64,000 nucleotides of DNA from Mytilus edulis (GCF_963676685.1 NC_092351.1:39608733-39672732); one strand, 5' to 3'. Shown: positions 34,620-62,994, numbered from the stretch's first letter. Translations and numbers: made by a program. The notes: generated from the letters alone by a model not told the origin.

Positions 34620-36390
34620 TGCTTAAGGTCCTTTTTTTATGTATGTGAAGAAAATATGAGTTCTAACAACGAAATTAATTTTAAAATTTCAACGACTTCC
34701 ATGTGTGATATAAGACCATCAAACGTTCTTATGGGAATTAAACAACGTGGCAAACGAGAACAAAAAAGAAATAAAAAGCTAACAGAATTTATTATTCGTC
34801 ATATCATGTACAAAAAGTAATAATAAGAACTAAGATCAAAATGCTGAATGATTTTCTTGATATTGTTCCTCGTTTTAATTCAATGAGTAATGGAAATGAA
34901 TTTGAATTTATATTTTCCCGCGAAGGATGTGAAATATTAGTTCTCTTTGTTAATAGTATAATGAGAGAAACGACTAATGTCAATACAATAAAATGTTTAT
35001 AAGAGGGACTTAAAAAAAGGGGGGTGAATTTGCACGGAAGAACGCGAAATAACATTGCCATTTCACGATGAACGAACAATTAATAATCACTATGTCTTGC
35101 GCGTTGATATTTTTATCTATTTCACGAAACACGGTGAATAACGAACCTTTTTCACGGCTGCACGTGAAGTTAAATGGCAAAACACGCTGCACGAATATAA
35201 CCCTTTACCACCATCTTATAATAAATAATATGATTCATGACTATATATAATATAAGTAATCAAGATATTGTAAAATGCTAAATTTATAGGGGAGGCATGT
35301 TGTCAAAAACATTGTAATAAATTTTGACAATTGTTTCAATGCTACATAGATATAGAAAGATGTGGAATAAGTACCAATGAGACAACTCTCCATCCAAGTC
35401 ACAATTTATAAAAATAAACCATTATATATAAAGGTACGGTCTCCAACACGGAGTTTTGGCTCACACTGAACAGCAAGCCATAAAGGCCCCCAAAGAATTA
35501 CCAGTGTAAAACCATTAAAACGGGAAAACCAACGTTCTAATCTATATAAAATAATAAGAAACGAGAAACACTTATGAACAACATAAACAAGCTACAACTA
35601 CTGAACATCAAATTCCGGACTTAAAACAGGTGCAAACAATTGCAGCGGTATTAAACATTTTAACGGTACCAAATCTTCTCCCTTATCTGAAACAATAGTG
35701 CAACATCACAACATAGAAAGACACTATACACATGATACATGTCTGTATTGTTTTCTGTATATGAATTTGTTATATCTGTTTTTATTTAGTAACAATGTTA
35801 TTTCCTATTGTTTGGATTTTAAACTTATAAAACTCTTATTCTTATTTCAATTAACAATGGCATACCCTTCGAATGAAAGGCTATTTACTTTTCATTAAAT
35901 TTTGGGGTTCATTTGACCTATTCGTACGTATCAAGGTAACTCCCACAGGTTATAAACAAGACATAGTATTTTACGTCAGAAAAGAATGTCACAAGCGATA
36001 ATTAAATTCATATTTGCACTCTAAACATGTTCAGTGATATTGTGTTTATGCATCTAAATTAGTACAATCAAAACATGTCTTTATAATACCTTATATAAGG
36101 TATGTATTTCATGTAACTGCCTTTTAATGTCATTGTACACAGTAGCTGTTTGAAATTTTTACCGCTTTTAACTAAGTGCGCGTATCTCTTGGAAGCCTCC
36201 TACTTTTAAAAAAATCATATCAATATGCGGTAAATATTAAAAATTCGTAAAAATTGTTATAAAAGAACAGCATGTTGCCGAACGTATCCTTTAATCAGTC
36301 TTTTACTAACTAAGAAATGATAAAAGTTCAAATATCCTTAATAATAAATTTCAAATGGATAAAGGACATAACGATCTTGATAGTATACGC
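34620..36390. repeat. Segmental duplication, block A
   Basis: Collinear with 37870-42345. Shared landmarks include GATGGGAATTAAACAA-type (34732/37962), AATGAGAGAAACAACTA-type (34960/38470), CAATCAAGATATT (35260/39145), GAATGAAAGGCT (35872/40950), AATGTCACAA..CGATAATTAAATTC (35985/41085), GCGCGTATCTCTT (36178/41876) and TTTTACTAACT..GAAATGAT (36300/42305). Roughly 75-80% similar by eye. It carries its own insertion of the dispersed repeat at 35345-35735. Confidence 0.85.
35345..35735 (+). repeat. Dispersed GTGGTATGAGTGCC-family repeat, nearly full copy
   Basis: Same blocks in the same order as 5846-6216. Absent from the corresponding place in block B, so it arrived after the duplication. Confidence 0.85.
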
Positions 36391-37869
36391 TTTTTTATCT
36401 ACTCTGGATTTCGTCGTTTGTTTTCCATTCCGTAACGATATCTGTCAGACTGGTTCTCTCAATAAAACGGATCTCAATTTCATTTTAGAGATTATGCAAT
36501 AAGCAATGACAATGGTGCATGTAGTTGTTATCGTTTAGGTAGAAATAAACCATCAGTTTAGTCGATTTATTTCATCATTAATGCCACTCTTTTATACTGA
36601 TTGTGAGAAATGAACCCATAAACCACACCCGTCTCTGAATTTGTATTGTCGGCATTTATTAGATAAAAATAATTCCAATTATCTATTGGTTCCGACTTTT
36701 AGATAAAGTGCATAGTACATATATATATATATAGATTCTACCACTGCATCGAGTGTTATACGATATTTATCCACTCGAGACAGTTAAATTTTCAAATTTA
36801 AAACGCGAGGCTTGCCCGAGCGTTTTAAATATTTAAAATTTAACTGTCGAGAGTGGATAAATATCGTATTACACGAGATTTGGTGGTGGAATCTGTTTCT
36901 CTAATGATTTTCTAACATTATGCAGGCAAACTTATTCCTTCTTTTCGAATGATCTGCAAAAAGATGTGTTTTTTCTATGTGACGTCATTAGGCATGGTCG
37001 CCTTTTTTCATGCCGTCACAATAGGAAACTCAGAGGAAAGCAAGAAAATTCGACGTCATAATCTGATTTTAACCAATGAAGTACTGAGATCAAACGAACC
37101 ACACGTTGATTGATTTTTTTTTATATACAATGGGTGCAGAAAGGGATAAATTGACGAAGAATTAGAGAAATTGTATTATAACTTTCATACTTTCTGCAGT
37201 ATAACATACATACATAGCTATAAGATTAATACTGATAAAGAAAATCGAAGTCTACACAAAAAATGCCTGTACAAGTTATCAAAGGTTATCAGGAATATGA
37301 CAGTTGATATCCATTCGTTTGATGTGTTTGAACTTTTGATTTTTTCCATTTTCTTCGGAGTACAGTATTTTTGTGATTTTACTTTTTTTCATTGCTCAGT
37401 TGATAAACACATCCGTTGTCCCATCCAGGTTTTCGACATAGACCATACAACAACAAAAAAACATTGTCTAGTAACAACATGATATCTTATGATTCTCCCC
37501 TATTCCAGGGGTATATCACTTTACATACATGTCTCTCAAAATGAGTATGTACTATTTGTGAATACTAGGTGGGAAGCCTATCTTTATTATCTGTCTTTAT
37601 AAAGGCTCCTCTAATATGCACGTGAACAGTGACTATCAATCGCAGATGCAGTCTAGTCGTATAAGTGAAACTCTTTATATTAGCATAGAAAACAAATAGA
37701 GTTCGAACAATCAATGTAATGATGTAATGGAAGACAGACACACATGTATTACATTGACATTAACACATTTCAATATCTTTTATTGACTGATATGCGGTAT
37801 GTCATTGTTAAAAACAGTACGTTGACCTACAGTTGCTAACCGTCGTCGTATGTTTTTTTTTCGTCTGAG
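36391..37869. other. Spacer between duplicated blocks; no gene
   Basis: Holds the fold-back element 36733-36893 and a repeat at 37280-37440 (TCCATTCGTTTGATGTG, found again at 47465, 60285, 60635 and 62935). Confidence 0.6.
36733..36893. mobile_element. Fold-back MITE, nearly complete palindrome
   Basis: The left arm AGATTCTACCACTGCATCG.. GATATTTATCCACTCGAG is answered by CTCGAGAGTGG-type sequence and GTGGTGGAATCT at the right. The centre AAAACGCGAGG..CCCGAGCGTTTT also pairs. About 160 bp. Confidence 0.88.
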
Positions 37870-38025
37870 GCGCTGGAAAGCTGAAAAAATCTATGAGTTC
37901 CATCAACGCAGATAATTTTAGAATTTACTGCCATGTGTTATGTAAGATCCAGAAACTCTCTGATGGGAATTAAACAATGTGGGAAAACGACAAAAAGGGA
38001 ACACAAAGCAAACAGTATTTATCAC

Positions 38026-38304
38026 TAAGGTGGTACCTAACACTACAGGGAGATAACTCTGTAAACTCAGCTAAAGGTTTTAATTACGTTGTGCTTTTAA
38101 GGGAATCTGAAGCTTCTCAATGATCAAAATTAGTGTTTGTCAAAGTGCTATATAACCAGTGTAATTTTTCTGATCAATTGGTTGGTTTAAATTTTTTGGA
38201 ATTTTTATATTTTTGTAAAAGGGTTAAAGTAAATACTTTGTCAAAATTTTATGAAAATTAAACGAGCCAAATTAATTTTAGTGAAAGTGTTGGGTACCAC
38301 CTTA
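38026..38304. mobile_element. MITE with TAAGGTGGTACC ends
   Basis: Ends TAAGGTGGTACCTAACACT / AGTGTTGGGTACCACCTTA. 279 bp without coding sequence. A relative, opened by a hAT insertion, is at 50315-51886. Confidence 0.88.
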
Positions 38305-38992
38305 ATTTAAATGAAACTGAACAAACTTAGGATCAAAATTTTTAATAAATTTTCTAATATTGTCCACTGTTTTAGATTAATGAGTTTTGGAAACAATTTA
38401 GATTTTATATTGTCTTGCGAAAAATGTGATCTTTTAATAATCTTTGTTTATAGAACCTTCGAAATGCAAAATGAGAGAAACAACTATATTTATGTCAATA
38501 CATGCAGTATGCAAGGTTCGTGACTAATATTATAATTTATCTTACCTCCTATACATTTCTAGGAATATGATTGGTTAAAAGCGTCCTCGTCGAAACCATG
38601 TATATTTAATATTGGGTTAGTTGGGAGGCGGGGCTTATTTCATACACGGTTAGTAGTGGAGTTGCTTCCCTTTATATTCCATTATAAGGTAATAAGGAGG
38701 CGGGGCTTATTTCATACACGGTTATTAGTGGTGTTACGTCCCTTTAGAAAAACAAAACAGTACTGAGAAAAAATCTTAAAGGTTTCAACAGACAAAGAAA
38801 GTGATGATGAAGTGAAATAAATTCATAAAATACATTTAAATCTAACAAGTTGTCATTGTTGGCATCTGGTTTTGTAGGATCAAAGGACGTAGTTTCTTAA
38901 TCATGTTAATGCTAACTGTATTGAAAACTTGCTCACTTTGGTAGGTCACTAGTCAAAATTTTACACGTTAAGATAGTCGGTAAGATAAAATC

Positions 38993-39132
38993 GTTACATA
39001 GTGTGCTAGTGGCGTAATACGGTATATATGGGGTCAGTAAATTCCATATGGGAATTCGAGCTTCGCTCTCACCCCATATGGAATTTACTGACCCCATATA
39101 TACCGTATTAGGTCACTAGCACACTATGTAAC
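38993..39132. repeat. Palindromic fold-back element
   Basis: Arms of about 60 bp: GTTACATAGTGTGCTAGTG / CACTAGCACACTATGTAAC and TATGGGGTCAGTAAATTCC / GGAATTTACTGACCCCATA. The arms are nearly perfect. The loop is GAATTCGAGCTTCGCTC. The TGGGGTCAGTA core recurs in the inner palindrome at 11165-11310. Confidence 0.9.
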
Positions 39133-39273
39133 TAATAATAACAATCAAGATATTTGAAATTAAATCTTTATTGAGGAGGTATGTTTTCAAAATTATATTG
39201 TAATTAAAAAATTATAACATTTTTTTTCAATGCTACAAGTTTGCATTGTATTCTGTATCTCGTTTAACTATTT

Positions 39274-40850
39274 CAAGGCCGTAACTACCCTTGAGGCAAG
39301 TGAGGCAATTGCCTCACTAAAATTTCGACACTGATTATTTTTTTTAAACATATATATAAATATAATAGTCATTTGTTGTTCTGTCTCAACCTTAATTGCT
39401 ATAACTTGTCATCATTCCTTTTAAACTATTCTTCCTGGATATAACTCAGCATCTCAACCATTGATGTTTTTCAAATACATTAACCTAGTAACGATAATCA
39501 TCATGGATCTCTAGTTAAAAACAGGCTCTTGCAGAAAAAGGAAAAGTGACACTGAAGGTAAAGAAGGAATAATTCTAGTAAACTAGTTTTTTTTGTGAAC
39601 AGAGTCTGAGTATTGCATATAACTTCATTAGAAAAATCCAAAAAACGATAAGTAGACTGACAAATCAAGTACTGGTCTACGGAAGGGGCAGTCCTGTCTG
39701 CGTATTCATTTCTCCGTTTCACCAACTTTTGACAAATCAAGTACTGGGCATCACAAGGGGGCAGTCCTGTCTGCGTATTCATTTCATGAACTTTAATCTT
39801 TCTCTTTACAGATAAATAAAATATAAATAATATGAAACAAGGATGGATAGTTTTTATCTATGTTTCTTTAACCTTAAAAATTGAAAGAATATCCCATATT
39901 CCAATTTGATATTATTGAGGAATGGTAGAACCTTTTACACAGGATTTTGTCTTTACTTATTCGGGACTACGGAATTTCATTTCTTTACATTCGGGGTTTC
40001 GGAATCGAACACCCCAACCCCTAACCCTAAATTTATAGATTCTGAAACTAAAATACCACCAACTATTTCCAGAAATAATTTGAAATTACGGACCTACATG
40101 TAAACGTCAAAAACTCCATTCCAATTCTCCTGTACCCATATCATATATACTTACTCTAGATATATCCCTAGTTTTTACCTTTTGTCAGCGTAATTTTAAG
40201 CGAGTTTAATATTTTGTAACTGCGACTGTATGGTGGTGCTTACAGGAAAGCTTAATTCCCTTTTGCAAACAAAACTGTTACTACCGATGCTGCTACCGAA
40301 TTTCTGATGGAGAAGGAATTGGAAGAAGACATTGATCATTGTGTTGATGATGGTGATGATAATGTGTTACCTTTAGAAACACAGACTGCCCTGAAACGAC
40401 TGAAAACTTGGAAAAGAGCATGCATGAGTGGCGAGAGATTGTGCGGTCTTGCCATGCTCCCTTCATCGCGATAAGGATATCAGCAGACCAAATTATGATT
40501 CTGAAACGATTTGACTGAACCGGCCAAAGAAAAATTTGGCAAACTCTGACTGAATCGATGTTTGTTCTATGTTCTGGCAGCAGACTCAAATCAGTGATAT
40601 TTGGATGATTATCTTACACATAAATTAAATAAAGTTGTTAAAAATTTGGTGTAAGTAAAAGTCTTAAAATATAAAAAAATTATATATATAAAAAGTGTCC
40701 AAATTCAAATCATTATCAAACTCTCTAAAAATGCCTAGAATACAGGATTTTGCACCATTCATTTCATACCCTCCAAAAAAAAATTTCGCCTCGCTTCGCT
40801 CGGCTCAATTATTTGGCCTCACTAAAATAAGATGCCCAGTTACGGCCTTG
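39274..40850 (+). mobile_element. hAT-type DNA transposon, internally decayed, copy 1
   Basis: 1577 bp, inverted ends CAAGGCCGTAACT / AGTTACGGCCTTG, 5 bp target duplication TATTT on each side. A palindromic subterminal GAGGCAATTGCCTC follows the left end. Near the right end a relic transposase C-terminus is readable. 5 bp duplications and CAAGGCCGTA ends fit the hAT5-type group. Practically identical to 43071-44647. Confidence 0.88.
40307..40474 (+). pseudogene. hAT transposase C-terminal relic (dimerisation domain)
   Basis: The open frame ends ALKRLKTWKRACMSGERLCG followed by LAMLPSSR and a stop. hAT transposases (zinc-finger MYM / KIAA1586-like) typically end with 'LKxIKTxLRSTMGQxRLxGLAxL'. 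Only the last ~55 residues remain; the preceding region has no frame. Confidence 0.75.
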
Positions 40851-41189
40851 TATTTATAAGTTTTTTTATAAGAAATAATCCTATTTCAATGTTTGGATTT
40901 TAACTTATAAAAATCTTATCCTTATTCTTATTATGAAAGTCATACCTTCCAAATGAAAGGCTGTTTACTTTTCAATTAAATTTTTGAGTTCATTTGACCT
41001 TGATGGGAAAAGCCTACGTTCTTATCACGGTAAATCCCACACGTTATAAGCAAGACATAGTATAATATTTCCCTTCAGTAAGGAATGTCACAAACGATAA
41101 TTAAATTCATATTTGCATTCTACACATGTTCATTGACTTTGTATCTATGCAACTAATTAGCATAATCAAAATATGTATATATATATATA

Positions 41190-41573
41190 TATACAACTCG
41201 TCTAAACATCAACCCAACAATGTTAGATCTGTAAATTTGCTTTCGCAAATTTTTGGTTCTTCCCTCGCAGGGATTCGAACCCATGCTACTGTGATATCGT
41301 GACACCAAATCGCCTGCACTGCAGCCGTCCCGCTAGACCACACGACCACCTGGGCTCTCAAAAAAGATGGATACATCTGTTGTAGAGTTGTCACTGACTC
41401 AGACGTACTTATATATATATATATATATATGTCTAGCGGGACGGCTGCAGTGCAGGCGATTTGGTGTCACGATATCACAGTAGCATGGGTTCGAATCCCG
41501 GCGAGGGAAGAACCAAAAATTTGCGAAAGCAAATTTTCAGATCTAACATTGTTGGGTTGATGTTTAGACGAGT

Positions 41574-41581
<8 letters not shown>
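41190..41581. mobile_element. Inverted pair of tRNA-derived SINEs
   Basis: Minus copy 41195-41410, with a 5' module AAGTACGTCTGAGTCAGTG on the minus strand, and plus copy 41432-41575, truncated in box A. Both have GGGTTCGAATCCC box B and the GATGTTTAGACGAGTTG tail. Together they make a ~380 bp imperfect palindrome. Same family as 7434-8200. Confidence 0.87.

Positions 41582-41653
<72 letters not shown>
41574..41653. repeat. (AT)n microsatellite, ~80 bp
   Basis: Uninterrupted TA dinucleotides at the 3' tail of the plus-strand SINE. Shorter TA tracts stand at 41174 and 41410. Confidence 0.98.
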
Positions 41654-41654
<1 letters not shown>

Positions 41655-41655
<1 letters not shown>

Positions 41656-41805
41656 GTCTGAAAATTACACCAAACAGTGTTTGAGTTAGATTTTATACTG
41701 ACAAATTTTTGTCCGTCCCTCAGCGGGATTCGAACTCACACCTTTGATACACTACAGCACCAATCGCTTAGCCTCATGTCCAGCGCTCTAGACCACTCTA
41801 TATAT
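41655..41805 (-). mobile_element. Second, different tRNA-derived SINE
   Basis: On the minus strand: box A TGGTCTAGAGCGCTGGA and box B GAGTTCGAATCCCGC, followed by a ~60 bp tail. Distinct anticodon-arm region from the neighbouring SINE family. Confidence 0.75.
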
Positions 41806-41959
41806 ATATGTTTTTCCTATGGATGTTATTTAATGTCATGAAACTGTTTGAATGATTTACAACGTTTTAACAACGCGCGCGTATCTCTTTGAAACATCCT
41901 GCTAAAAAAATGGATCAATATTAAAGGAGATATATTTTACCGTTATTAAACATTGCTAT

Positions 41960-42245
41960 AGAAGCGCGAGGTATGGCTAGCCCCAAAACCAGGTTCAACC
42001 CACCATGTTTTCTTAAAATGTCATGTATCAAGTAAGGAAAATGGCAGTTGTTATCTTATAATTAGTTTCTGTGTGTTTTACACAACGTTTTGTTTTTGGT
42101 TGCATTTCAGTGTTTCTGTTGTTTCCTATGTTTTTCTCTTATATTTGATGTGTTTCCCCCGGTTTTAGTTTGTAATGCGGATTTGTTGTCTCTCAATCGA
42201 TTTATGACTTTCGAACAACGGTATACTGCTGTTGCCTTTATTTAA
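41960..42245 (+). repeat. Dispersed repeat (ACCAGGTTCAACCCACCAT family)
   Basis: Matches 14680-15110 in blocks AAAACCAGGTTCAACCCACC, CGGTTTTAGTTTGTAATG and AACGGTATACTGCTGTTGCC. Confidence 0.8.
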
Positions 42246-42345
42246 ATCCGTAGATATTTGTATAAACCAACAGATTGTTACAGAAAAAACCTTTAATATG
42301 AGTTTTACTAACTGAGAAATGATATAGACTCGAATATCTGAAAGG

Positions 42346-42980
42346 TAAAAAAAAAACTGTTAGAAATTACATTTATGTTTCTGTAATAAATTGTAAATTA
42401 AAGTTTGTACAAAGACAAGATTTTCAATTTTATAGCTACTAACTACTACATTTCAATATGTTGTCAGTCAGGAAATGGGAGTTTTTACGAGATCTTTCAT
42501 GTGACTGTCTCATTACAATAACTTTAAAATTGTTATTGATATGAACATCAAAGTTAGATCGGACATTTTGACTTTGGTCAGCGTGTCTTTAGGATCCATC
42601 ACGCAAACGACACATTTTGTTATTCAATATCAGAGTTACACTTATAAGAAACGGTCCCGCTGAAAAAAAACCATAGTTACAACAACAATTTAAAGTAAAT
42701 TACTCGTTTGAAATTTTTATCTCAAAATTGAAACAAACAAAAAAGTTAGAGACTAGTTTGGGCTGTCTTGGAACTTACGTGATTGGTGATACAAACACAT
42801 GTTTCAACAAAACATAATTACCCTTGTTTCTCTTTTTGTCTTGAAGGTTATATTTAGTTATCAAATATCAAGAAATTGATGATTTGTCTGTATACAATAG
42901 CTTTGGTATTTTTGCAAGTCCATTCTCGATTCTAATTCTTATTTGTCTTACATGTATTTATCTATATTTAAAGTCATATG
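42346..42980. other. No gene seen
   Basis: AT-rich; no recognisable exon. Confidence 0.5.
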
Positions 42981-43070
42981 AATTAATTCATCATAGATAC
43001 CAGGATTGAAATTTGTATTTACGCCAGACGCGCGTTTCGTCTACAAAAGATCATCAGTGACGCTCGAATC
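42981..43070 (+). repeat. Dispersed repeat split by hAT copy 2 (left part)
   Basis: CATCATAGATACCAGGA through ACGCCAGACGCGCGTTTCG to GACGCTCGAATC. An uninterrupted relative stands at 62995-63173, where GCTCGAATCCAAAAAAG continues across the insertion point. Confidence 0.85.
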
Positions 43071-44647
43071 CAAGGCCGTAACTACCCTTGAGGCAAGTGA
43101 GGCAATTGCCTCACTAAAATTTCGACACTGATTATTTTTTTTAAACATATATATAAATATAATAGTCATTTGTTGTTCTGTCTCAACCTTAATTGCTATA
43201 ACTTGTCATCATTCCTTTTAAACTATTCTTCCTGGATATAACTCAGCATCTCAACCATTGATGTTTTTCAAATACATTAACCTAGTAACGATAATCATCA
43301 TGGATCTCTAGTTAAAAACAGGCTCTTGCAGAAAAAGGAAAAGTGACACTGAAGGTAAAGAAGGAATAATTCTAGTAAACTAGTTTTTTTTGTGAACAGA
43401 GTCTGAGTATTGCATATAACTTCATTAGAAAAATCCAAAAAACGATAAGTAGACTGACAAATCAAGTACTGGTCTACGGAAGGGGCAGTCCTGTCTGCGT
43501 ATTCATTTCTCCGTTTCACCAACTTTTGACAAATCAAGTACTGGGCATCACAAGGGGGCAGTCCTGTCTGCGTATTCATTTCATGAACTTTAATCTTTCT
43601 CTTTACAGATAAATAAAATATAAATAATATGAAACAAGGATGGATAGTTTTTATCTATGTTTCTTTAACCTTAAAAATTGAAAGAATATCCCATATTCCA
43701 ATTTGATATTATTGAGGAATGGTAGAACCTTTTACACAGGATTTTGTCTTTACTTATTCGGGACTACGGAATTTCATTTCTTTACATTCGGGGTTTCGGA
43801 ATCGAACACCCCAACCCCTAACCCTAAATTTATAGATTCTGAAACTAAAATACCACCAACTATTTCCAGAAATAATTTGAAATTACGGACCTACATGTAA
43901 ACGTCAAAAACTCCATTCCAATTCTCCTGTACCCATATCATATATACTTACTCTAGATATATCCCTAGTTTTTACCTTTTGTCAGCGTAATTTTAAGCGA
44001 GTTTAATATTTTGTAACTGCGACTGTATGGTGGTGCTTACAGGAAAGCTTAATTCCCTTTTGCAAACAAAACTGTTACTACCGATGCTGCTACCGAATTT
44101 CTGATGGAGAAGGAATTGGAAGAAGACATTGATCATTGTGTTGATGATGGTGATGATAATGTGTTACCTTTAGAAACACAGACTGCCCTGAAACGACTGA
44201 AAACTTGGAAAAGAGCATGCATGAGTGGCGAGAGATTGTGCGGTCTTGCCATGCTCCCTTCATCGCGATAAGGATATCAGCAGACCAAATTATGATTCTG
44301 AAACGATTTGACTGAACCGACCAAAGAAAAATTTGGCAAACTCTGACTGAATCGATGTTTGTTCTATGTTCTGGCAGCAGACTCAAATCAGTGATATTTG
44401 GATGATTATCTTACACATAAATTAAATAAAGTTGTTAAAAATTTGGTGTAAGTAAAAGTCTTAAAATATAAAAAAATTATATATATAAAAAGTGTCCAAA
44501 TTCAAATCATTATCAAACTCTCTAAAAATGCCTAGAATACAGGATTTTGCACCATTCATTTCATACCCTCCAAAAAAAAATTTCGCCTCGCTTCGCTCGG
44601 CTCAATTATTTGGCCTCACTAAAATAAGATGCCCAGTTACGGCCTTG
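43071..44647 (+). mobile_element. hAT-type DNA transposon, internally decayed, copy 2
   Basis: 1577 bp, same ends as copy 1, 5 bp target duplication GAATC on both sides. I noticed a single difference from copy 1 (GAACCGACCAAAG against GAACCGGCCAAAG). The transposase relic is at 44104-44271. Confidence 0.9.
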
Positions 44648-45141
44648 GAATCCCAAAATGTTCAAACGAGTGACTGGTGAAAAATAATGCTTATCAAATT
44701 CTTGAAACACACTGCATGTATATATAATACACTTCGTCTTCTATCTTCTTTTATCATTTTGTTCGGATCAATATCGTATAATCGTGCAAAAAATCATCTC
44801 GGTCTGTTATGATGTGAAAATATTGCAGTTAATTAATTGTCATGTTTAGAAACCGAAGTTTACCGATTGTCACCTTAGTAAACAATCAAGAAAGAAACAT
44901 GAATATTGGGTACGTGTATTACATGTACAATACGATAATAGTTTAAGTTCAATGACAGATCCATGCGTATTACGATCACCGAATTTTTATGAGAAAGGTC
45001 ACACGGAGTTCACTGCATACGGAAAATACATCGGCGAATTGTTAACTGGAAGCAAACAATTAAAAAAAAGTAAATTTCTTCTTAATTTGGACAAATTATA
45101 GAATTTTCCTGAAAAAAAGATGTGTACATGAGTTTATAATA
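44648..45141. other. No gene seen
   Basis: AT-rich intergenic DNA. Confidence 0.5.
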
Positions 45142-46245
45142 ACAAGAGTGCACACGCTGAAATGTCTCGCCTTCTATACTAATCATTGATATTATGTTGA
45201 TAGTCCTAAGTATAAAGCTAAACTTTAATACAACTGTCACATAAACTTAACATTAACCAAGATAATTAAACAAAGACCAATGAACCTTGAAAATGAGGTC
45301 AAGGTCAGATGAACCATGCCAGGCAGACATGTACAGCTAACAATGCTTCTATACAACATATATAGTTGACCTATTACTTATAGTTTAAGAAAAATAGACC
45401 AAAACACAAAAACTTAACACTGTGCAATGAACCGTGAAAATGAGGTCACGGTCAAATAAAACCTGCGCGACTGACATAAAGATCATAAAATATTTCCATA
45501 CACCAAATATAGATGACCTATGGCATATAGTATTAGATAAAAAGACCAAAACTCAAAAACTTAACTTTGACCACTGAACCATGAAAATGAGGTCAAGGTC
45601 ACATGACATCTGCCCGCTAGATAGGTACACCTTACAATCATTCCATACAACAAATATAGTAGACCTATTGCATATAGTATGAGAAAAACAGACCAAAACA
45701 CAAAAATTTAACTATAACCACTGAACCATGAAAATGAGGTCAAGGTCAGATGACACCTGCCAGTTGGACATGTACACCTTACAGTCCTTCCATACACCGA
45801 ATATACTAGCCCTATTGCTTGTAGTATCTGAGATATGGACTTGACCACCAAAACTTAACCTTGTTCACTGATCCATGAAATGAGGTCGAGGTCAAGTGAA
45901 AACTGTCTGACAGACATGAGGACCTTTCAAGGTACGCACATATCAAATATAGTTATCCTATTACTTATAATAAGAGAGAATTCAACATTATAAAAAATCT
46001 GAACTTTTTTTTCAAGTGGTCACTGAACCATGAAAATGAGGTCAAGGACATTAGACATGTGACTGACGGAAACTTCGTAACATGAGGCATCTATATACAA
46101 AGTATGAAGCATCCAGGTCTTCCACCTTCTAAAATATAAAGCTTTTAAGAAGTTAGCTAACACCGCCGCCGCCGTAGCCGCCGCCAGATAACTATCCCTA
46201 TGTCGAGCTTTCTGCAACAAAAGTTGCAGGCTCGACAAAAACTAG
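45142..46245 (+). mobile_element. Helitron-like non-autonomous element with ~147 bp internal repeats
   Basis: Six internal units, each with AAAATGAGGTCAAGGTCA near 45292, 45439, 45585, 45732, 45878 and 46034. The 3' end has a hairpin GTCGAGC..GCTCGAC (46202-46236) with an inner TGCAAC/GTTGCA stem, followed by AAAAACTAG, a CTAG Helitron terminus. The left end is near ACAAGAGTGCACACGCTG. This layout (core tandem repeats of ~150 bp inside a Helitron shell) is the bivalve 'pearl'/HINE type. Confidence 0.8.
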
Positions 46246-46657
46246 CCATTTAGTTATACAAAAAAACCATATGGATTAGTTTTTAAATTTGAAGTTTAAT
46301 TTGGCTTTAAGGCACGATAAACAATACAAAACCTTGTGTTGATACACTTTAATATATGAAATGACAGACAATCATTCAACGCAGATTTACATTTTTGTCA
46401 TTTACATGTTATAAAAAAATAATATGATTTGTTTAAATAAAAAACCGAATCGATGTTTAAAACATACATGTAGTTAACAATTTACCATGATATTAAGTAC
46501 GTAACATTACTACAAGACTTCAGATTTGTTTTCATCATTTTTGTATTGAGCAGGGGAAAATCAACGAGCACATGCGATTAAAAACGCAACCAATGAAGTT
46601 AACCCATAGAGCAGACTGTACCAACTCTTTAGACATCTATCTGTGCATGCCTTTTTT
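46246..46657. other. 3' flank / 3' UTR of the TRPC gene
   Basis: AT-rich; no clear polyadenylation signal was assigned. Confidence 0.4.
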
Positions 46658-62863
<16,206 letters not shown>

Positions 62864-62994
62864 CTACAGAACAGAATTTCAGATTCGATTAATAAAATGC
62901 CTGTTTTAAGTAAAACCTATGACAGTTGTTTTCAATTCGTTTGATGTGTTTTAGCTGTTTATTTTCCCAATTCATAAGGGACTTTCCTATATGA

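Larger units (their letters stand above)
37870..42345. repeat. Segmental duplication, block B, expanded by several insertions
   Basis: Same order of landmarks as block A, but interrupted by a MITE (38026-38304), a perfect palindrome (38993-39132), a hAT element (39274-40850), SINEs and an AT tract (41190-41810) and a dispersed repeat (41960-42245). Block A provides the empty sites. Confidence 0.85.

Noticed and set aside
39501-39782. Identical 93- and 98-residue frames in 39501-40589 and 43298-44386
   Set aside because: Antisense or accidental frames within the two hAT copies; the only meaningful frame is the plus-strand transposase end.
41461-41655. Frame coding a long Tyr-Ile repeat
   Set aside because: Read-through of a SINE into an (AT)n microsatellite.
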